A stretch of 64,000 nt of DNA from an uncultured Aquimarina sp. (GTDB taxonomy: Bacteria; Bacteroidota; Bacteroidia; Flavobacteriales; Flavobacteriaceae), in NCBI GenBank assembly GCA_947498455.1, contig CANMKK010000003.1, forward strand, positions 62,001-126,000, read 5' to 3'. This document shows positions 46,045-55,612 of this stretch, piece by piece. Every line of letters begins with the position of its first letter. Position 1 is the stretch's first letter. The position numbers and the translations under genes are program-made. Below the pieces are notes generated by a model. The model made no database searches. It had not been told where the DNA came from and saw nothing but the letters and a program-made list of their open reading frames with translations.

Positions 46045-46455
46045 TTAATCAATAAATAAGGATTTTAGCTCTGGAGTAGGGACAACACAGCTCTCTCTTT
46101 TGCCAAACCACTTATAACGATTTTTAGCAATAATATCATAAATCCAATCTCTAATAAATTTTGGAATAATAATATTAACAAAGAGTAAAGGGTAAATACC
46201 AGACAGCTGTTTTGCAATATGTAAAGCAGCTGTTGATTTATGGTAGTATGCATATTTAGGGTCAATAAGTAAAATAGAATCTAATTTAGAACTATCAATC
46301 CCTCTTTCTTTAATTAATTGAATACCGACATCACTTTGTAAAGAAGCATATCTGAATATATCATTCTTATCGTGCTTGATTATAAAATTAACAGCACCAT
46401 TACAGAGATTACATACTCCATCAAATAATATGATTTTTTTTCCTTCTGCTACCAT
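46045..46455 (-). CDS. DCC family thiol-disulfide oxidoreductase (DUF393)
   Basis: The 136-aa protein starts KKIILFDGVCNLCNGAVNFI, the DCC motif with C15 and C18 after FDG. HDKNDIFRYASLQSD and RDWIYDIIAKNRYKWFG complete the DUF393 pattern. The proteins are predicted redox enzymes; substrates are unknown. The start lies 115 bp from the stop of the upstream SDR gene on the same strand. Confidence 0.9.
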   Translation of the reverse strand: MVAEGKKIILFDGVCNLCNGAVNFIIKHDKNDIFRYASLQSDVGIQLIKERGIDSSKLDSILLIDPKYAYYHKSTAALHIAKQLSGIYPLLFVNIIIPKFIRDWIYDIIAKNRYKWFGKRESCVVPTPELKSLFID

Positions 46456-46569
46456 ATTACAAAGGTACTAATCAATTTTTTATCTAATACTTATTATTTT
46501 ATCGTAATCATCCGAAAGTCTTCAAAAAAGATAACTTTTATTAATGTTAATTCGCTGATTAATAAATCA

Positions 46570-47391
46570 TTATGAGTTTTTAATGATTACAGAATCAATA
46601 ACTTCTTTAGTTGTTGTATGTAAGTTATTTGGTAATAAATTATCTTTGGGTAATACGGCGAGGTATCTATCATTATTGGAATCAAATACTTGTTTAAGTA
46701 TCGGGTCTTCTAATTGTAATGTGTCACAAATCTCCGTTATAAGATCAAGGTGATAAATAAGATCAGTACTCCCCAAATGAAAAATTCCTTTTTTGTTTCT
46801 ATTGATTATGTAATGTAATTGCTGTGTTAATTTAGATATAGAAGTTGCATTAATGATTACATTCGGAAAAACTTCGATAGGTACTTTTAAATCATACAGA
46901 GTTTTAAGTTCTTGGATACGAGGGGTGGTAGCGCCAAATATCATAGGAACTCTTGCGATTACATATTTATGTGTAGGTAGTCGCATTAATGCATTCTCAA
47001 TTTTAATTTTAAATTTTCCAAAAATACTTTCACTAAGTGTTTTATCATACTCGTATGAAGGATAATTACTAAAAGAATCAAATACATTAGCACTAGACAT
47101 GAAAATAAGTTTACAACGATGCTTCTTAATCCATGTTATCAAACGATCATGAGTATCTAATTGAGAATTAAAATTACCTCGCAATGCTGAAATTATTACG
47201 GTAGGTTTTAAATTGTTTAGTAGAATGGATATATCTTCCAGTTCCATGTCGTACTGAAAGAATTTCTGATTTTTTTCATAAAAAGGGTTATCTGTTCGAT
47301 ACGTTCCATACGTATCAAAATATGAATTGAGTTCCTTATATAAGGCATTCCCAATAAAACCACTACCTCCTATGATCAGAATTTTTTTCAA
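46570..47391 (-). CDS. NAD(P)-dependent SDR sugar-nucleotide-binding protein (RmlD-like)
   Basis: The 273-aa protein begins MKKILIIGGSGFIGNALYKEL, the GxxGxxG nucleotide-binding motif. YEYDK (around 118) matches the SDR YxxxK catalytic pair, and ILSALRGNF/FMSSANVFD fit dTDP-4-dehydrorhamnose reductase (RmlD)-type proteins, though no rmlA-C genes are near. It may reduce or epimerise a sugar nucleotide. The hairpin at 47410-47459 separates it from gcvT. Confidence 0.8.
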   Translation of the reverse strand: MKKILIIGGSGFIGNALYKELNSYFDTYGTYRTDNPFYEKNQKFFQYDMELEDISILLNNLKPTVIISALRGNFNSQLDTHDRLITWIKKHRCKLIFMSSANVFDSFSNYPSYEYDKTLSESIFGKFKIKIENALMRLPTHKYVIARVPMIFGATTPRIQELKTLYDLKVPIEVFPNVIINATSISKLTQQLHYIINRNKKGIFHLGSTDLIYHLDLITEICDTLQLEDPILKQVFDSNNDRYLAVLPKDNLLPNNLHTTTKEVIDSVIIKNS

Positions 47392-47409
47392 TATGCTATG
47401 ATTCTAAAA

Positions 47410-47459
47410 AAGTTAAGTTTCAGAAGACTACAAATAATGTACCCACTGAAACTTAACTT
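47410..47459 (-). terminator. terminator of gcvT
   Basis: AAGTTAAGTTTCAG (47410-47423) and CTGAAACTTAACTT (47446-47459) form a 14-bp perfect stem with a 22-nt loop. On the minus strand TTTTTTAG follows directly. Confidence 0.8.
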
Positions 47460-47485
47460 ATACTTTATTATTGTAATAAAAAAAA

Positions 47486-48568
47486 TTATCCTTTATAAAA
47501 AGGTAATTTAACTACAGTAGCAGGAATTACTTTTTTACGTATCTGAATATTAATTTTACTACCTACACTAGACAATACAGATGGTACATATCCCAGTCCT
47601 ATACCTTTACCTAGAGATGGAGACATCGTGCCTGAGGTTACAGTTCCTATAGTTTTACCATTACCATCTACAATATCATAGTCTTGTCTAGGAATTCCTT
47701 TTTCGTCTAACTCAAAAGCAATTAGTTTTCGTTCTGCACCACGTTCTTTTTCTTTAGCAAGATTTTCAGAGTTAATAAACTCTTTAGAAAATTTTGTGAT
47801 CCAACCTAATCCAGCTTCAATAGGAGAGGTTTCATCATTAATATCATTTCCATATAAGCAATATCCCATTTCTAATCGTAAGGTATCTCTTGCTGCTAAT
47901 CCAATAGGTTTGATTCCTGAATCTGCACCTGCTTCTAATACTTTATCCCAGATTTGTTGAACTTCAGAGTTTTTACAGTAGATTTCAAAACCACCACTAC
48001 CAGTATAACCTGTTGCAGATATAATTACATTTTCTACCCCGGCAAATTCGGCTACTTCAAAAGTATAGAATTTCATGGCTCCAAGATCTATAGAAGTTAG
48101 TGACTGCATAGCCTCAGAAGCTTTAGGCCCCTGAATAGCTAATAAAGAATAATCTTCAGAGATATCACGCATTTCTGCATTCATACTATTATGACTACTA
48201 ATCCAATTCCAGTCTTTTTCTATATTTGATGCATTAACTACCAAAAGATATTTTTCATCAGCCATCTTGTATACGATAAGATCATCTACAATACCTCCTT
48301 TATCATTAGGTAGACAACTATATTGTGCTTTTCCATCTACAAGTTTAGAAGCATCATTAGAAGTTACTTTCTGTATTAGATCTAGTGCATTAGGTCCTGT
48401 AATTAGGAATTCCCCCATATGAGACACATCAAAAACTCCAACACCTTGGCGTACAGTTTCGTGTTCTATATTTACTCCTTCATAAGAAACAGGCATATTA
48501 TATCCGGCAAACGGAACAATTTTAGCTCCAAGAGCCTTATGAGTATCTGTTAATGCAGTATTTTTCAT
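47486..48568 (-). CDS. gcvT: aminomethyltransferase, T-protein of the glycine cleavage system
   Basis: I start at [20 protein letters not shown] (360 aa); the upstream in-frame Met extends by 20 residues not seen in the family. Signatures: [42 protein letters not shown] and the C-terminal [18 protein letters not shown]. The protein transfers the methylene of glycine-bound aminomethyl to tetrahydrofolate. gcvH and gcvP are not here. No glycine riboswitch fold is visible upstream. Confidence 0.96.
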   Translation of the reverse strand: MKNTALTDTHKALGAKIVPFAGYNMPVSYEGVNIEHETVRQGVGVFDVSHMGEFLITGPNALDLIQKVTSNDASKLVDGKAQYSCLPNDKGGIVDDLIVYKMADEKYLLVVNASNIEKDWNWISSHNSMNAEMRDISEDYSLLAIQGPKASEAMQSLTSIDLGAMKFYTFEVAEFAGVENVIISATGYTGSGGFEIYCKNSEVQQIWDKVLEAGADSGIKPIGLAARDTLRLEMGYCLYGNDINDETSPIEAGLGWITKFSKEFINSENLAKEKERGAERKLIAFELDEKGIPRQDYDIVDGNGKTIGTVTSGTMSPSLGKGIGLGYVPSVLSSVGSKINIQIRKKVIPATVVKLPFYKG

Positions 48569-49151
48569 CTGTTTATATTTGTTATTTTTTTTCAATAATT
48601 TTAAACCCTTGCTTATATAAATGAGCACGAAAATCGATAAAAAACATAGTTACTACATCTATAACTTTTTAACGCTTTTCTGGTATACAATAATTCGTTT
48701 ATTAAATTGACGCCGAATGTAAAAAACTTTGTGCTGCTAAGCAATGCTTTTTTGTGATAAATTAGGTAGTTAATCAAATCAGATACTTTATTAGTAATAA
48801 TATGATACAATACTATTATGTTTTATAGAGTTTTCATAATTTCATGTAAAGAATCATATTACCTCGATATCTCTTAAAAATACAAACTAAAAATTTGGGA
48901 ATTAAGGAAGGATATTTTGATGCTATCAATAGTAGGATCTCTGTTGAAGTATATTTAGTTTAATTCAATAGCTTCGGATGCTAATATTTTTTTAATGATA
49001 ATCACATAAAAAATATTTTCTTCTAGGTGCAACCATCAGTTTTTCAAATTGTCTATAACTATAGAAAAATCTGTACGACAAAGAGTATGCTTACTTTATT
49101 TAGTACAATTCACATGATCTTTCAAATCAAAAGATCTTAAAACTAAAGTCA
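48569..49151. other. divergent gap, gcvT to TonB receptor
   Basis: No gene found. It includes CTTCGGATGCTAA at 48972-48984, related to motifs at 54663 and 58635, and a 7-bp hairpin GATCTTT/AAAGATC at 49116-49136, 15 bp before the receptor start. No promoter could be assigned. Confidence 0.5.
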
Positions 49152-51566
49152 ATGTTTAAAAACTTAAAATTCAAAAATCAAAAAATGAAAATTAACGAGC
49201 TAATCCTATATAGCTTGATTTTATTCTTATTCAGTTCCAATGTATTTGCTCAGGAAACGTATTCAATTAGTGGTGTAATCACTGATAAAAGAAATGGAGA
49301 AACACTATTTGGTGCCTCAATTTATTTAGAAGGAACTACCATCGGTGTGATTACGAATGAATACGGTTTTTATTCCTTAACAGCACCAGAAGGGGAATAC
49401 GTATTAGTAGTTTCCTATATGGGATATGGAGAAGTTACGAAATCAATAACAATAAGTGGAGATCAAAAATTAAACTTTGAGATAGAAGAGGCCTCAAATG
49501 AGTTAGACACAGTAGTTATAAAGGGAGGGACTTCTGAGCGTGTCAGTCTTAGAAAACCAGAGATGAGTGTTTCTAAGCTAAATATCAAAACAGTAAAACA
49601 AATGCCTGTAGTATTAGGAGAAGTTGATATTGTAAAATCTATCCAGATGTTACCGGGGGTTACTAATAATGGAGAAGGTTCTAGCGGTTTTCATGTACGG
49701 GGAGGAGCTGCAGATCAAAACTTAGTATTGTTAGATGAAGCTATTATTTATAATACTTCTCATTTACTAGGCTTCTTTTCAGTGTTTAATGCGGATGCAA
49801 TTAAAAATATTAAATTATATAAAGGTGGGATTCCTGCCCGTTTTGGAGGTCGGGTTTCTTCTGTATTAGATGTCCGACAGAAAGATGGAAATACAAAGAA
49901 TTTTGGGCTTACCGGAGGTATTGGTGTTATATCCAGCAGACTTGCGGCAGAAGGACCATTATTCAATGATAAAAGTTCTTTTCTTGTTGCCGGTAGAGGA
50001 TCTTATGCACATCTTATTCTAAAAGCTGCTAATGAAGATAATGCTGCCAGTTTTTATGATTTAAATCTAAAAACAAATTATTCATTATCTGATAAGAATA
50101 AATTATATCTGTCTGGATATTTCGGAAGAGATGTCTTTAATTTTGGAGACAGTTTTGATGCTAGTTATGGAAATCTATCAGGAAACTTACGCTGGAATCA
50201 TATTTTTAATGATAAGTTGTTCTCTAATATGTCACTTATCTATAGTAAATATGATTATGATTTAGGGATTCAAGTAGAGGAATTTGATTGGGTATCCTCT
50301 ATTAATAACTATAATATTAAATATGATTTAGCTTATTATGCAAGTGATAAGTTCAAATTAGATTTTGGAGTTGGTAGTATTTACTATGATTTTGATCCAG
50401 GGCGTATTATACCTAGATCGGATCAATCATCAATTAATCCGTTATCCTTAGATAGAAAAAAAGCATTGGAAAGTTCAGCATATATTAATGCAGAACATAA
50501 ATTATCTGATAATTTATCCGTTCAATATGGAGTTAGATATAGTAACTTTATTAGATTAGGTGGACAGTCTCTATCGGATTACGCAAATAATCAACCTGTA
50601 GTTTATAATACTACATTGGGAATATATGAACGCGGAGTTGAAATAGGAGAGACAGAATATGAGGATGGAAAAACCATTAAGGATTTTGGTAATTTAGAAC
50701 CTAGGTTATCCTTGGCATATCAATTAAATGAAGATTCCTCTATTAAGATGGGATATTCTAGATCTGCACAGTATATCCATTTGTTATCCAATACCACATC
50801 AGTTACTCCTTTGGATGTTTGGACGCCTAGCGGAAAATTTATAAAGCCACAAATATCTGATCAATACGCATTGGGATATTTTAGAAACTTTAATGATAAA
50901 ATGTATTCTTTAGAAACAGAGGTGTATTATAAAACTACTGATAATCGTATTGATTATATAGATGGTTCTAACCTTATTGGAAATAATACAATAGAAAGAG
51001 AAATTCTCAATGGAGAATCTAGAGCGTATGGATTAGAGTTATTGATACGTAAAAGTAGAGGCAATTTTACCGGATGGTTGTCTTATACGCTATCAAAATC
51101 CGAACAAAGAACTCCTGGAGGAAATGCTGGTGGCCTTGGGATTAGTGATGGAGATTGGTATAATACTGCCCATGACAGAACTCATGATGTATCCTTAACA
51201 GGTGTCTATCAATTAACAGATAAGTGGAGTTTTGGAGCAAATATGGTTTTTCAAACAGGGAGACCAGTTACGTACCCTAATGGACAATATGAATACGAAG
51301 GGTTGTCTATAGCTAGTTATTCCGATAGAAACTCTGATAGATTACCAGCATACCATAGATTAGATATTTCTGCTACATATAAACCTAATAATAGACCTAA
51401 TGCCCGATGGAAAGGAGAATGGGTATTTGGGATTTATAATTTATATGCCCGTAAGAATGCCGCTGCAATATCTTTTGCTCAGAATATAGAGACAGGAGCT
51501 AATGAAGCTACAAGAACAGCTGTTTTTGGAATTGTACCATCCATTATTTATAACTTTAAATTTTAG
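49152..51566 (+). CDS. TonB-dependent receptor with CarboxypepD_reg-like N-terminal domain
   Basis: The 804-aa protein may begin here or at the Met 11 codons later (MKINELILYSLILFLFSS), the latter giving a cleaner signal peptide ending NVFAQ. Domains: carboxypeptidase-like N-terminal domain (about 35-120; ISGVITDKRNGETLFGASI), TonB plug (about 130-240; VLGEVDIVKSIQMLPGVTN, GFHVRGGAADQNLVLLDEA), then a 22-strand barrel to the terminal FKF. It is the energised outer-membrane importer of an unknown substrate, with the DUF4249 gene as its probable surface partner. Confidence 0.93.
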   Translation: MFKNLKFKNQKMKINELILYSLILFLFSSNVFAQETYSISGVITDKRNGETLFGASIYLEGTTIGVITNEYGFYSLTAPEGEYVLVVSYMGYGEVTKSITISGDQKLNFEIEEASNELDTVVIKGGTSERVSLRKPEMSVSKLNIKTVKQMPVVLGEVDIVKSIQMLPGVTNNGEGSSGFHVRGGAADQNLVLLDEAIIYNTSHLLGFFSVFNADAIKNIKLYKGGIPARFGGRVSSVLDVRQKDGNTKNFGLTGGIGVISSRLAAEGPLFNDKSSFLVAGRGSYAHLILKAANEDNAASFYDLNLKTNYSLSDKNKLYLSGYFGRDVFNFGDSFDASYGNLSGNLRWNHIFNDKLFSNMSLIYSKYDYDLGIQVEEFDWVSSINNYNIKYDLAYYASDKFKLDFGVGSIYYDFDPGRIIPRSDQSSINPLSLDRKKALESSAYINAEHKLSDNLSVQYGVRYSNFIRLGGQSLSDYANNQPVVYNTTLGIYERGVEIGETEYEDGKTIKDFGNLEPRLSLAYQLNEDSSIKMGYSRSAQYIHLLSNTTSVTPLDVWTPSGKFIKPQISDQYALGYFRNFNDKMYSLETEVYYKTTDNRIDYIDGSNLIGNNTIEREILNGESRAYGLELLIRKSRGNFTGWLSYTLSKSEQRTPGGNAGGLGISDGDWYNTAHDRTHDVSLTGVYQLTDKWSFGANMVFQTGRPVTYPNGQYEYEGLSIASYSDRNSDRLPAYHRLDISATYKPNNRPNARWKGEWVFGIYNLYARKNAAAISFAQNIETGANEATRTAVFGIVPSIIYNFKF

Positions 51567-51570
51567 TATC

Positions 51571-52425
51571 ATGAATGTATATTCAAAAGTAATAGTGTTT
51601 TTAATTTTGTTTGTAGTCGTAATTACGTGTGTTTCTTGCGAAGATGTAATTGATGTAGATGTGCAAACTGAACCATCGCGATTAACTATAGAGGCTTCTA
51701 TAGATTGGGAAAAAGGAACAACAGGTAATAATCAAACCATAAAATTAAGTACCTCTACACCTTATTTTAGTACAAATACTAATACCAATGTTACTGGTGC
51801 AACAGTTAGTATAACTAATGATACGAGCGGAGCTGAGTTTATTTTTGTGGATCAAAATAATGGAACGTATCTAGCCAATGATTTTGTGCCTATACTTAAT
51901 CAATCATACACATTAAATGTATTATATAATGGAGAGCAATATTCTGCTAACGAAACATTAAAACCAGTAACAGATGTTAAAGAAATTAGACAATCAAGAG
52001 AAGATGGCGATGATGAGAATGCACTAGAGGTAAATTTAATATTTGACGACCCCGTAGATGAAGAGAATTATTATTTATTTAGGTTCAAAGAACAAGGAGA
52101 TTTACTAGCAGAATTAGAGTCCGCTGATGACGAGTTTGTTAATGGGAATGAAATTAGTTGGTGGTATGAGAAAGAAGATGACAGTAGTACAAATACCGAA
52201 GAATTTAAGCCTGGAGATGTGGTGAATATAGACTTCTTTGGTATTTCTGAAAGCTATTATAATTATATCAGCATACTAATAGAACAATCAGAAAGTGGAG
52301 GGCTTTTTAGTTCTACTCCAGTTGCTTTAAAAGGTAACTGTATCAATTTAGATAATGAAGATAATTATGCATATGGATATTTTAGATTAACAGAAACTGT
52401 TACATCTACCTATACGTTTCAGTAA
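51571..52425 (+). CDS. DUF4249 lipoprotein, partner of the TonB receptor
   Basis: Start at 51571 gives MNVYSKVIVFLILFVVVITC (284 aa), lipobox VSC with C23; the longer reading begins inside the receptor gene. The mature sequence EDVIDVDVQTEPSRLTIEASI, then repeated beta strands and a C-terminal AYGYFRLTETVTSTYTF, match DUF4249. These lipoproteins lie next to TonB receptors in Flavobacteria. It begins 4 bp after the receptor stop, so the pair is one transcript, ended by the hairpin at 52514. Confidence 0.9.
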   Translation: MNVYSKVIVFLILFVVVITCVSCEDVIDVDVQTEPSRLTIEASIDWEKGTTGNNQTIKLSTSTPYFSTNTNTNVTGATVSITNDTSGAEFIFVDQNNGTYLANDFVPILNQSYTLNVLYNGEQYSANETLKPVTDVKEIRQSREDGDDENALEVNLIFDDPVDEENYYLFRFKEQGDLLAELESADDEFVNGNEISWWYEKEDDSSTNTEEFKPGDVVNIDFFGISESYYNYISILIEQSESGGLFSSTPVALKGNCINLDNEDNYAYGYFRLTETVTSTYTFQ

Positions 52426-52513
52426 ATAGATTAAAAAAATAAAATGAAAAATGAACAAGTTTTAACGAGAAGTATTATGGTTAAATAGGTATTAAACCCA
52501 TAATGACTAATTA

Positions 52514-52556
52514 AAACTATCATTCCGAAGGTAATTCTGGAATGATAGTTTTTTTG
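52514..52556 (+). terminator. terminator of the receptor-DUF4249 operon
   Basis: AAACTATCATTCC (52514-52526) and GGAATGATAGTTT (52539-52551) form a 13-bp perfect stem followed by a run of T. Confidence 0.85.
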
Positions 52557-52644
52557 AAGATATATTGAAACGATGGTAATTATTATAATTAATTGCTATA
52601 TAAAAAATCAGTTATTACTAACAATAATCAAAACTGAGATTAAA

Positions 52645-52764
52645 CATGTGACAATTCCCCTATTTTATAAAAAAATAATTTTCTACAAAAATTACTCAGT
52701 AGATTAAAATTTCTTAGAGGGAAAAGTTTGCTAAGAATACTGATTTAGGGGAGTTATGTCACAT
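52645..52764. repeat. 120-bp inverted-ended element with nested stems
   Basis: Left end CATGTGACAATTCCCCTA (52645-52662) pairs with right end TAGGGGAGTTATGTCACAT (52746-52764), with two mismatches or bulges. Inside, TCAGTA (52696-52701) pairs with TACTGA (52738-52743), and TTCTTAG (52711-52717) pairs with CTAAGAA (52731-52737). The transcript of either strand would fold into a long bulged hairpin. Could be a small RNA, a MITE or an attenuator-like element. Confidence 0.5.
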
Positions 52765-52854
52765 ATTTAAAATTTTAAGGAACGTATATTTATTATATAT
52801 TAAAGAATTTATATACATCAAAAGTACTAAGATTGTACTTCTTTTTATACCATA

Positions 52855-52917
52855 ATTGTATGAACGGTATGTACTATTGTATGAATGGTATGTTTTAATG
52901 TATAAAGTGTAAAAAGT
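52855..52917. repeat. 21-bp tandem repeat (two good copies, one degenerate)
   Basis: ATTGTATGAACGGTATGTACT (52855-52875; shown split here as ATTGTATGAA CGGTATGTACT) and the similar ATTGTATGAATGGTATGTTTT unit at 52876-52896 differ at a few positions. A weaker third unit (AATGTATAAAGTG...) covers 52897-52917. The 21-bp period is two helical turns, as for stacked operator sites. Confidence 0.5.
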
Positions 52918-53339
52918 GGAGTCTGATTTATTATCAGTAAGTAGGAAAAGGACTATAAATATTAATTTATAGAAATTGTATTACTTAGCTAAAAGCTTTT
53001 AAATACAAAAATCACTTAACAGATATAAATATAATGTGTGTGTTAAAAAAAGAAGTCATTTTAAATTATTCCGTTTTATAGAACCTATTTTCTCAAGTTG
53101 TACTTGTTTAATTATTTAGAATCAAATTCTAGTATAGATTTGACGGGTATTCAGGCATAAATTACTTTAGAGAATAAAAGTTTAACTATATGTTATTTTA
53201 TATTTCAAAACAGATTAAATAATGAAAGCTTAGCTTAACGATTTTATAACGTGTATGGTAGAAAAACCACCCAAAAAAGGTAGGAAAAAAGCCGTTATTT
53301 TTTGTACGTTTATTCTTTAATTTTTAAAACCAAATTATA

Positions 53340-54401
53340 ATGAAAAATGTACTAAACACAATTTTATTCGGAGCGCTATATGCGTTTACAATTTCTTGTA
53401 CTCAAGATGAGTATATAGATGTAGATCAGGCTCAAAACAATATTAATAGAAGCGATACTACGATTCAGGAAATTGTAGCTCTAGGTTTTGCAGAGGAATC
53501 TATTGTTGATATGGGAACTTATTATATGGTAGGTAATGATCTTACTTTTTCTAAGAAAGGAAGACCTGTATTACCAGAAGATTTTGGAAAACAATCAAGA
53601 TCAACATATACTGTAGAGGATGTTACAATTGGTGTTCGTATAGATCCAGCACTTCCTACTAATTGGAAAACAGCTACAAGAGAGGCTATGGATCATTGGA
53701 ATGCGAATGCTGATAGTGGAATTTATTTTTATGAAACAGATTTCTATTGGCAAACAAGCCCAGGAGTATACCTTTTTAATCCAGAAATACAAGTAATTAG
53801 TGATGCTATTAATCCATTACCTAACTATGTAATTGCTGCTGCTGAGTTCCCTACATCTGATAGAAAACCCGGGTATAGAATCCGAATCAATTTAAGCTTT
53901 AATGGGTGTAGTGTTTCTAATAACCTACGGAGATTTAATATGATCCATGAATTAGGACATTGCGTAAGCCTTAGGCATACTAACGAAGGAAGTGTATTGG
54001 GAACTCATATTACTGGAACACCAACTTATGATTCTGTTTCGGTAATGAATGGCGGAACCGCTTGTACTTTATCTAATGGATTTTCTGCTAATGATAGAAT
54101 TGCAATAAACACAGTATATCCGCGTGTGATCACGTCTCCACAAAATGTAAGGGCTTATCATGATGGTGATGAAGAGTTAGATGTAACGTGGAATGTAGTT
54201 CCTGGTGCAGTAGAGTATAAAATATATTCTCAAACGGATGTAAACAGTGGAGAATTTTATCATTATAGAACTGTGCGAAATAATAGATACAGTAGAGAAC
54301 TTAAGAAAAAGTATAGAACAAATTACAGGATACTTATTAGTGCGTTAAATGCATCGGGAGTAGAAAGTAAATTTATAGAGCCGGATTATAGCTGGAAGTA
54401 A
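53340..54401 (+). CDS. M57-family zinc metalloprotease lipoprotein with C-terminal Fn3-like domain
   Basis: The 353-aa protein has lipobox TISC (C20). The protease core (about 95-260) carries HELGHCVSLRH at residues 203-213, the HExxHxxxxxH zinc signature, and VMNGG after it fits the metzincin-like Met turn. Residues about 268-350 form a fibronectin-III-like or related beta domain (SPQNVRAYHDGDEELDVTWNVV). It probably acts at the cell surface on proteins or glycoproteins. The gene is alone, after a 914-bp gap with repeats, and ends with a terminator. Confidence 0.87.
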   Translation: MKNVLNTILFGALYAFTISCTQDEYIDVDQAQNNINRSDTTIQEIVALGFAEESIVDMGTYYMVGNDLTFSKKGRPVLPEDFGKQSRSTYTVEDVTIGVRIDPALPTNWKTATREAMDHWNANADSGIYFYETDFYWQTSPGVYLFNPEIQVISDAINPLPNYVIAAAEFPTSDRKPGYRIRINLSFNGCSVSNNLRRFNMIHELGHCVSLRHTNEGSVLGTHITGTPTYDSVSVMNGGTACTLSNGFSANDRIAINTVYPRVITSPQNVRAYHDGDEELDVTWNVVPGAVEYKIYSQTDVNSGEFYHYRTVRNNRYSRELKKKYRTNYRILISALNASGVESKFIEPDYSWK

Positions 54402-54433
54402 AGCCTATTAAATTCAATCTATAGTAAAAAGTA

Positions 54434-54472
54434 AGTAAGGTATCTTAAAATTAGAGATGCCTTACTCTTTTA
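54434..54472 (+). terminator. terminator of the M57 gene
   Basis: AGTAAGGTATCT (54434-54445) pairs with AGATGCCTTACT (54455-54466; one G-T pair), followed by CTTTT. Confidence 0.75.
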
Positions 54473-54831
54473 TAATATCACAAGTATCCGAAAGTTTTTT
54501 TGTAATAATCTGTTTTTTTTAACTTATAGTAGGCTACTTATAAGAATTTATATTTTAAAGCATTTCAAGATATATCAATATGTTTTATAAATTCAAAATG
54601 TAATGTAATGATAATTAATTTTGATTATTAGCTCTAGCAATGAAGCGATCTTGATTCTAAAGTTTCGGATGCTAGTGACATCATTCAATAGTTTTTGTAA
54701 ATTGAAAATACAATATACTGATATTCGTTTCATTTTCTAAAATCTAATATCATAATGGAATGTTATAATGAATATTTAAACTATTGTTTGGAAACTGTGA
54801 TTGTGTATTCGGGGGCATATTATAAAAATCA

Positions 54832-54863
54832 TATGCGGCTTATCAATACAAATAAACCGCATA
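54832..54863 (-). terminator. terminator of the 54890-55612 lipoprotein gene
   Basis: TATGCGGCTTAT (54832-54843) and ATAAACCGCATA (54852-54863) pair with one mismatch. Read on the minus strand the run ATTTTTATAA follows. Confidence 0.7.
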
Positions 54864-54889
54864 CTTTTATTAATAATTATATTAAGAGT

Positions 54890-55612
54890 TTAAAAATTAA
54901 CTCTTCCTGTCCCTATATTACCACTATTAAAACTATCCCAGCTACTATCAGTAGGACTATCTAACCATACGTTAGGACTCGCCCAGAACCCAGAAAACCC
55001 AGTTGCAGGAACTGTTTGATCACTTGCCCATATCTGAATTACGAAATCTGTTACAAACCAACCATCCTGACCTTTTAAGTAAAGAGTAGCACCATCAATT
55101 TCTACCCAAGCAACGGCTCTATCCGGAAAAGCAGTTTTAAACAAATAGGCATCCCATCCACCTTCACGATCATCACCAAAATTATCCATCCAATTAAATG
55201 GAGGGTTAAAGTTACCGACACTAGTGCTAAAACGTGCATATGTCCCAACATCACCATCAGTATCATTATTAGATTGAGTTCCTGTTTTAGTCCATACTCT
55301 ATAGAACCACTCAGTGCTTACCATTTTGTTCTGAATAGGCTGCTTACTAATATACTCTCGTACAGCATTATCCCATTTTAGTGTAGCTTCTTCCATACTA
55401 ACACCTTCATCAAAATGCATGTGCAACACAGGAAGGCTTGTTTTAGAGCCTGTATGACTAATTGTTTCACCACTTCTTCCTGTAGTACTTTTAAAACCTT
55501 CTTCTACAACTTGATTTGTTTCGGTGTTTATCTCAGCTTTTTCACAAGATACAATACCCAATATTCCTAGAGTTAGTAAAGCGAATATTCCTAGATTAAT
55601 TATATTTTTCAT
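54890..55612 (-). CDS. lipoprotein of unknown function, aromatic-rich
   Basis: The 240-aa protein has a signal peptide ending VSC (C23). The mature part holds a segment with FYRVWTKTGTQSNNDTDGDVG, then FNWMDNFGDDREGGWDAYLF and WVEIDGATLYLKGQDGWFVTDFVIQIW. It is rich in W, D, G and F and looks like a secreted beta-sandwich; the pattern slightly resembles PLAT/LH2-like domains (guess). I recognise no family or catalytic motif. Divergent from the metallophosphoesterase gene. Confidence 0.75.
   Translation of the reverse strand: MKNIINLGIFALLTLGILGIVSCEKAEINTETNQVVEEGFKSTTGRSGETISHTGSKTSLPVLHMHFDEGVSMEEATLKWDNAVREYISKQPIQNKMVSTEWFYRVWTKTGTQSNNDTDGDVGTYARFSTSVGNFNPPFNWMDNFGDDREGGWDAYLFKTAFPDRAVAWVEIDGATLYLKGQDGWFVTDFVIQIWASDQTVPATGFSGFWASPNVWLDSPTDSSWDSFNSGNIGTGRVNF

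Larger units (their letters stand above)
52426..53339. other. 914-bp gap without a gene, upstream of the M57 protease
   Basis: It contains the terminator at 52514, the 120-bp inverted-ended element at 52645-52764 and the 21-bp tandem repeats at 52855-52917. The stretch from about 52920 to 53339 shows no further structure to me. The region is the longest gene-free stretch of the window. Confidence 0.55.
54402..54889. other. gap between convergent M57 and lipoprotein genes
   Basis: No gene is convincing. It contains the terminator at 54434, the motif TTTCGGATGCTAGTGAC (54663-54679), and the minus-strand terminator at 54832-54863. Confidence 0.5.

Noticed and set aside
48613..48810. 65-aa minus-strand frame upstream of gcvT
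   Set aside because: No signal or domain; the gap before gcvT looks non-coding.
48569..49151. Possible glycine riboswitch upstream of gcvT
   Set aside because: I looked for paired glycine-aptamer-like stems in the minus-strand leader and did not see them; gcvT here lacks gcvH/gcvP neighbours.
54755..54964. 69-aa plus-strand frame overlapping the lipoprotein gene end
   Set aside because: Overlaps the terminator and the 3' end of a well-supported minus-strand gene; composition looks random.
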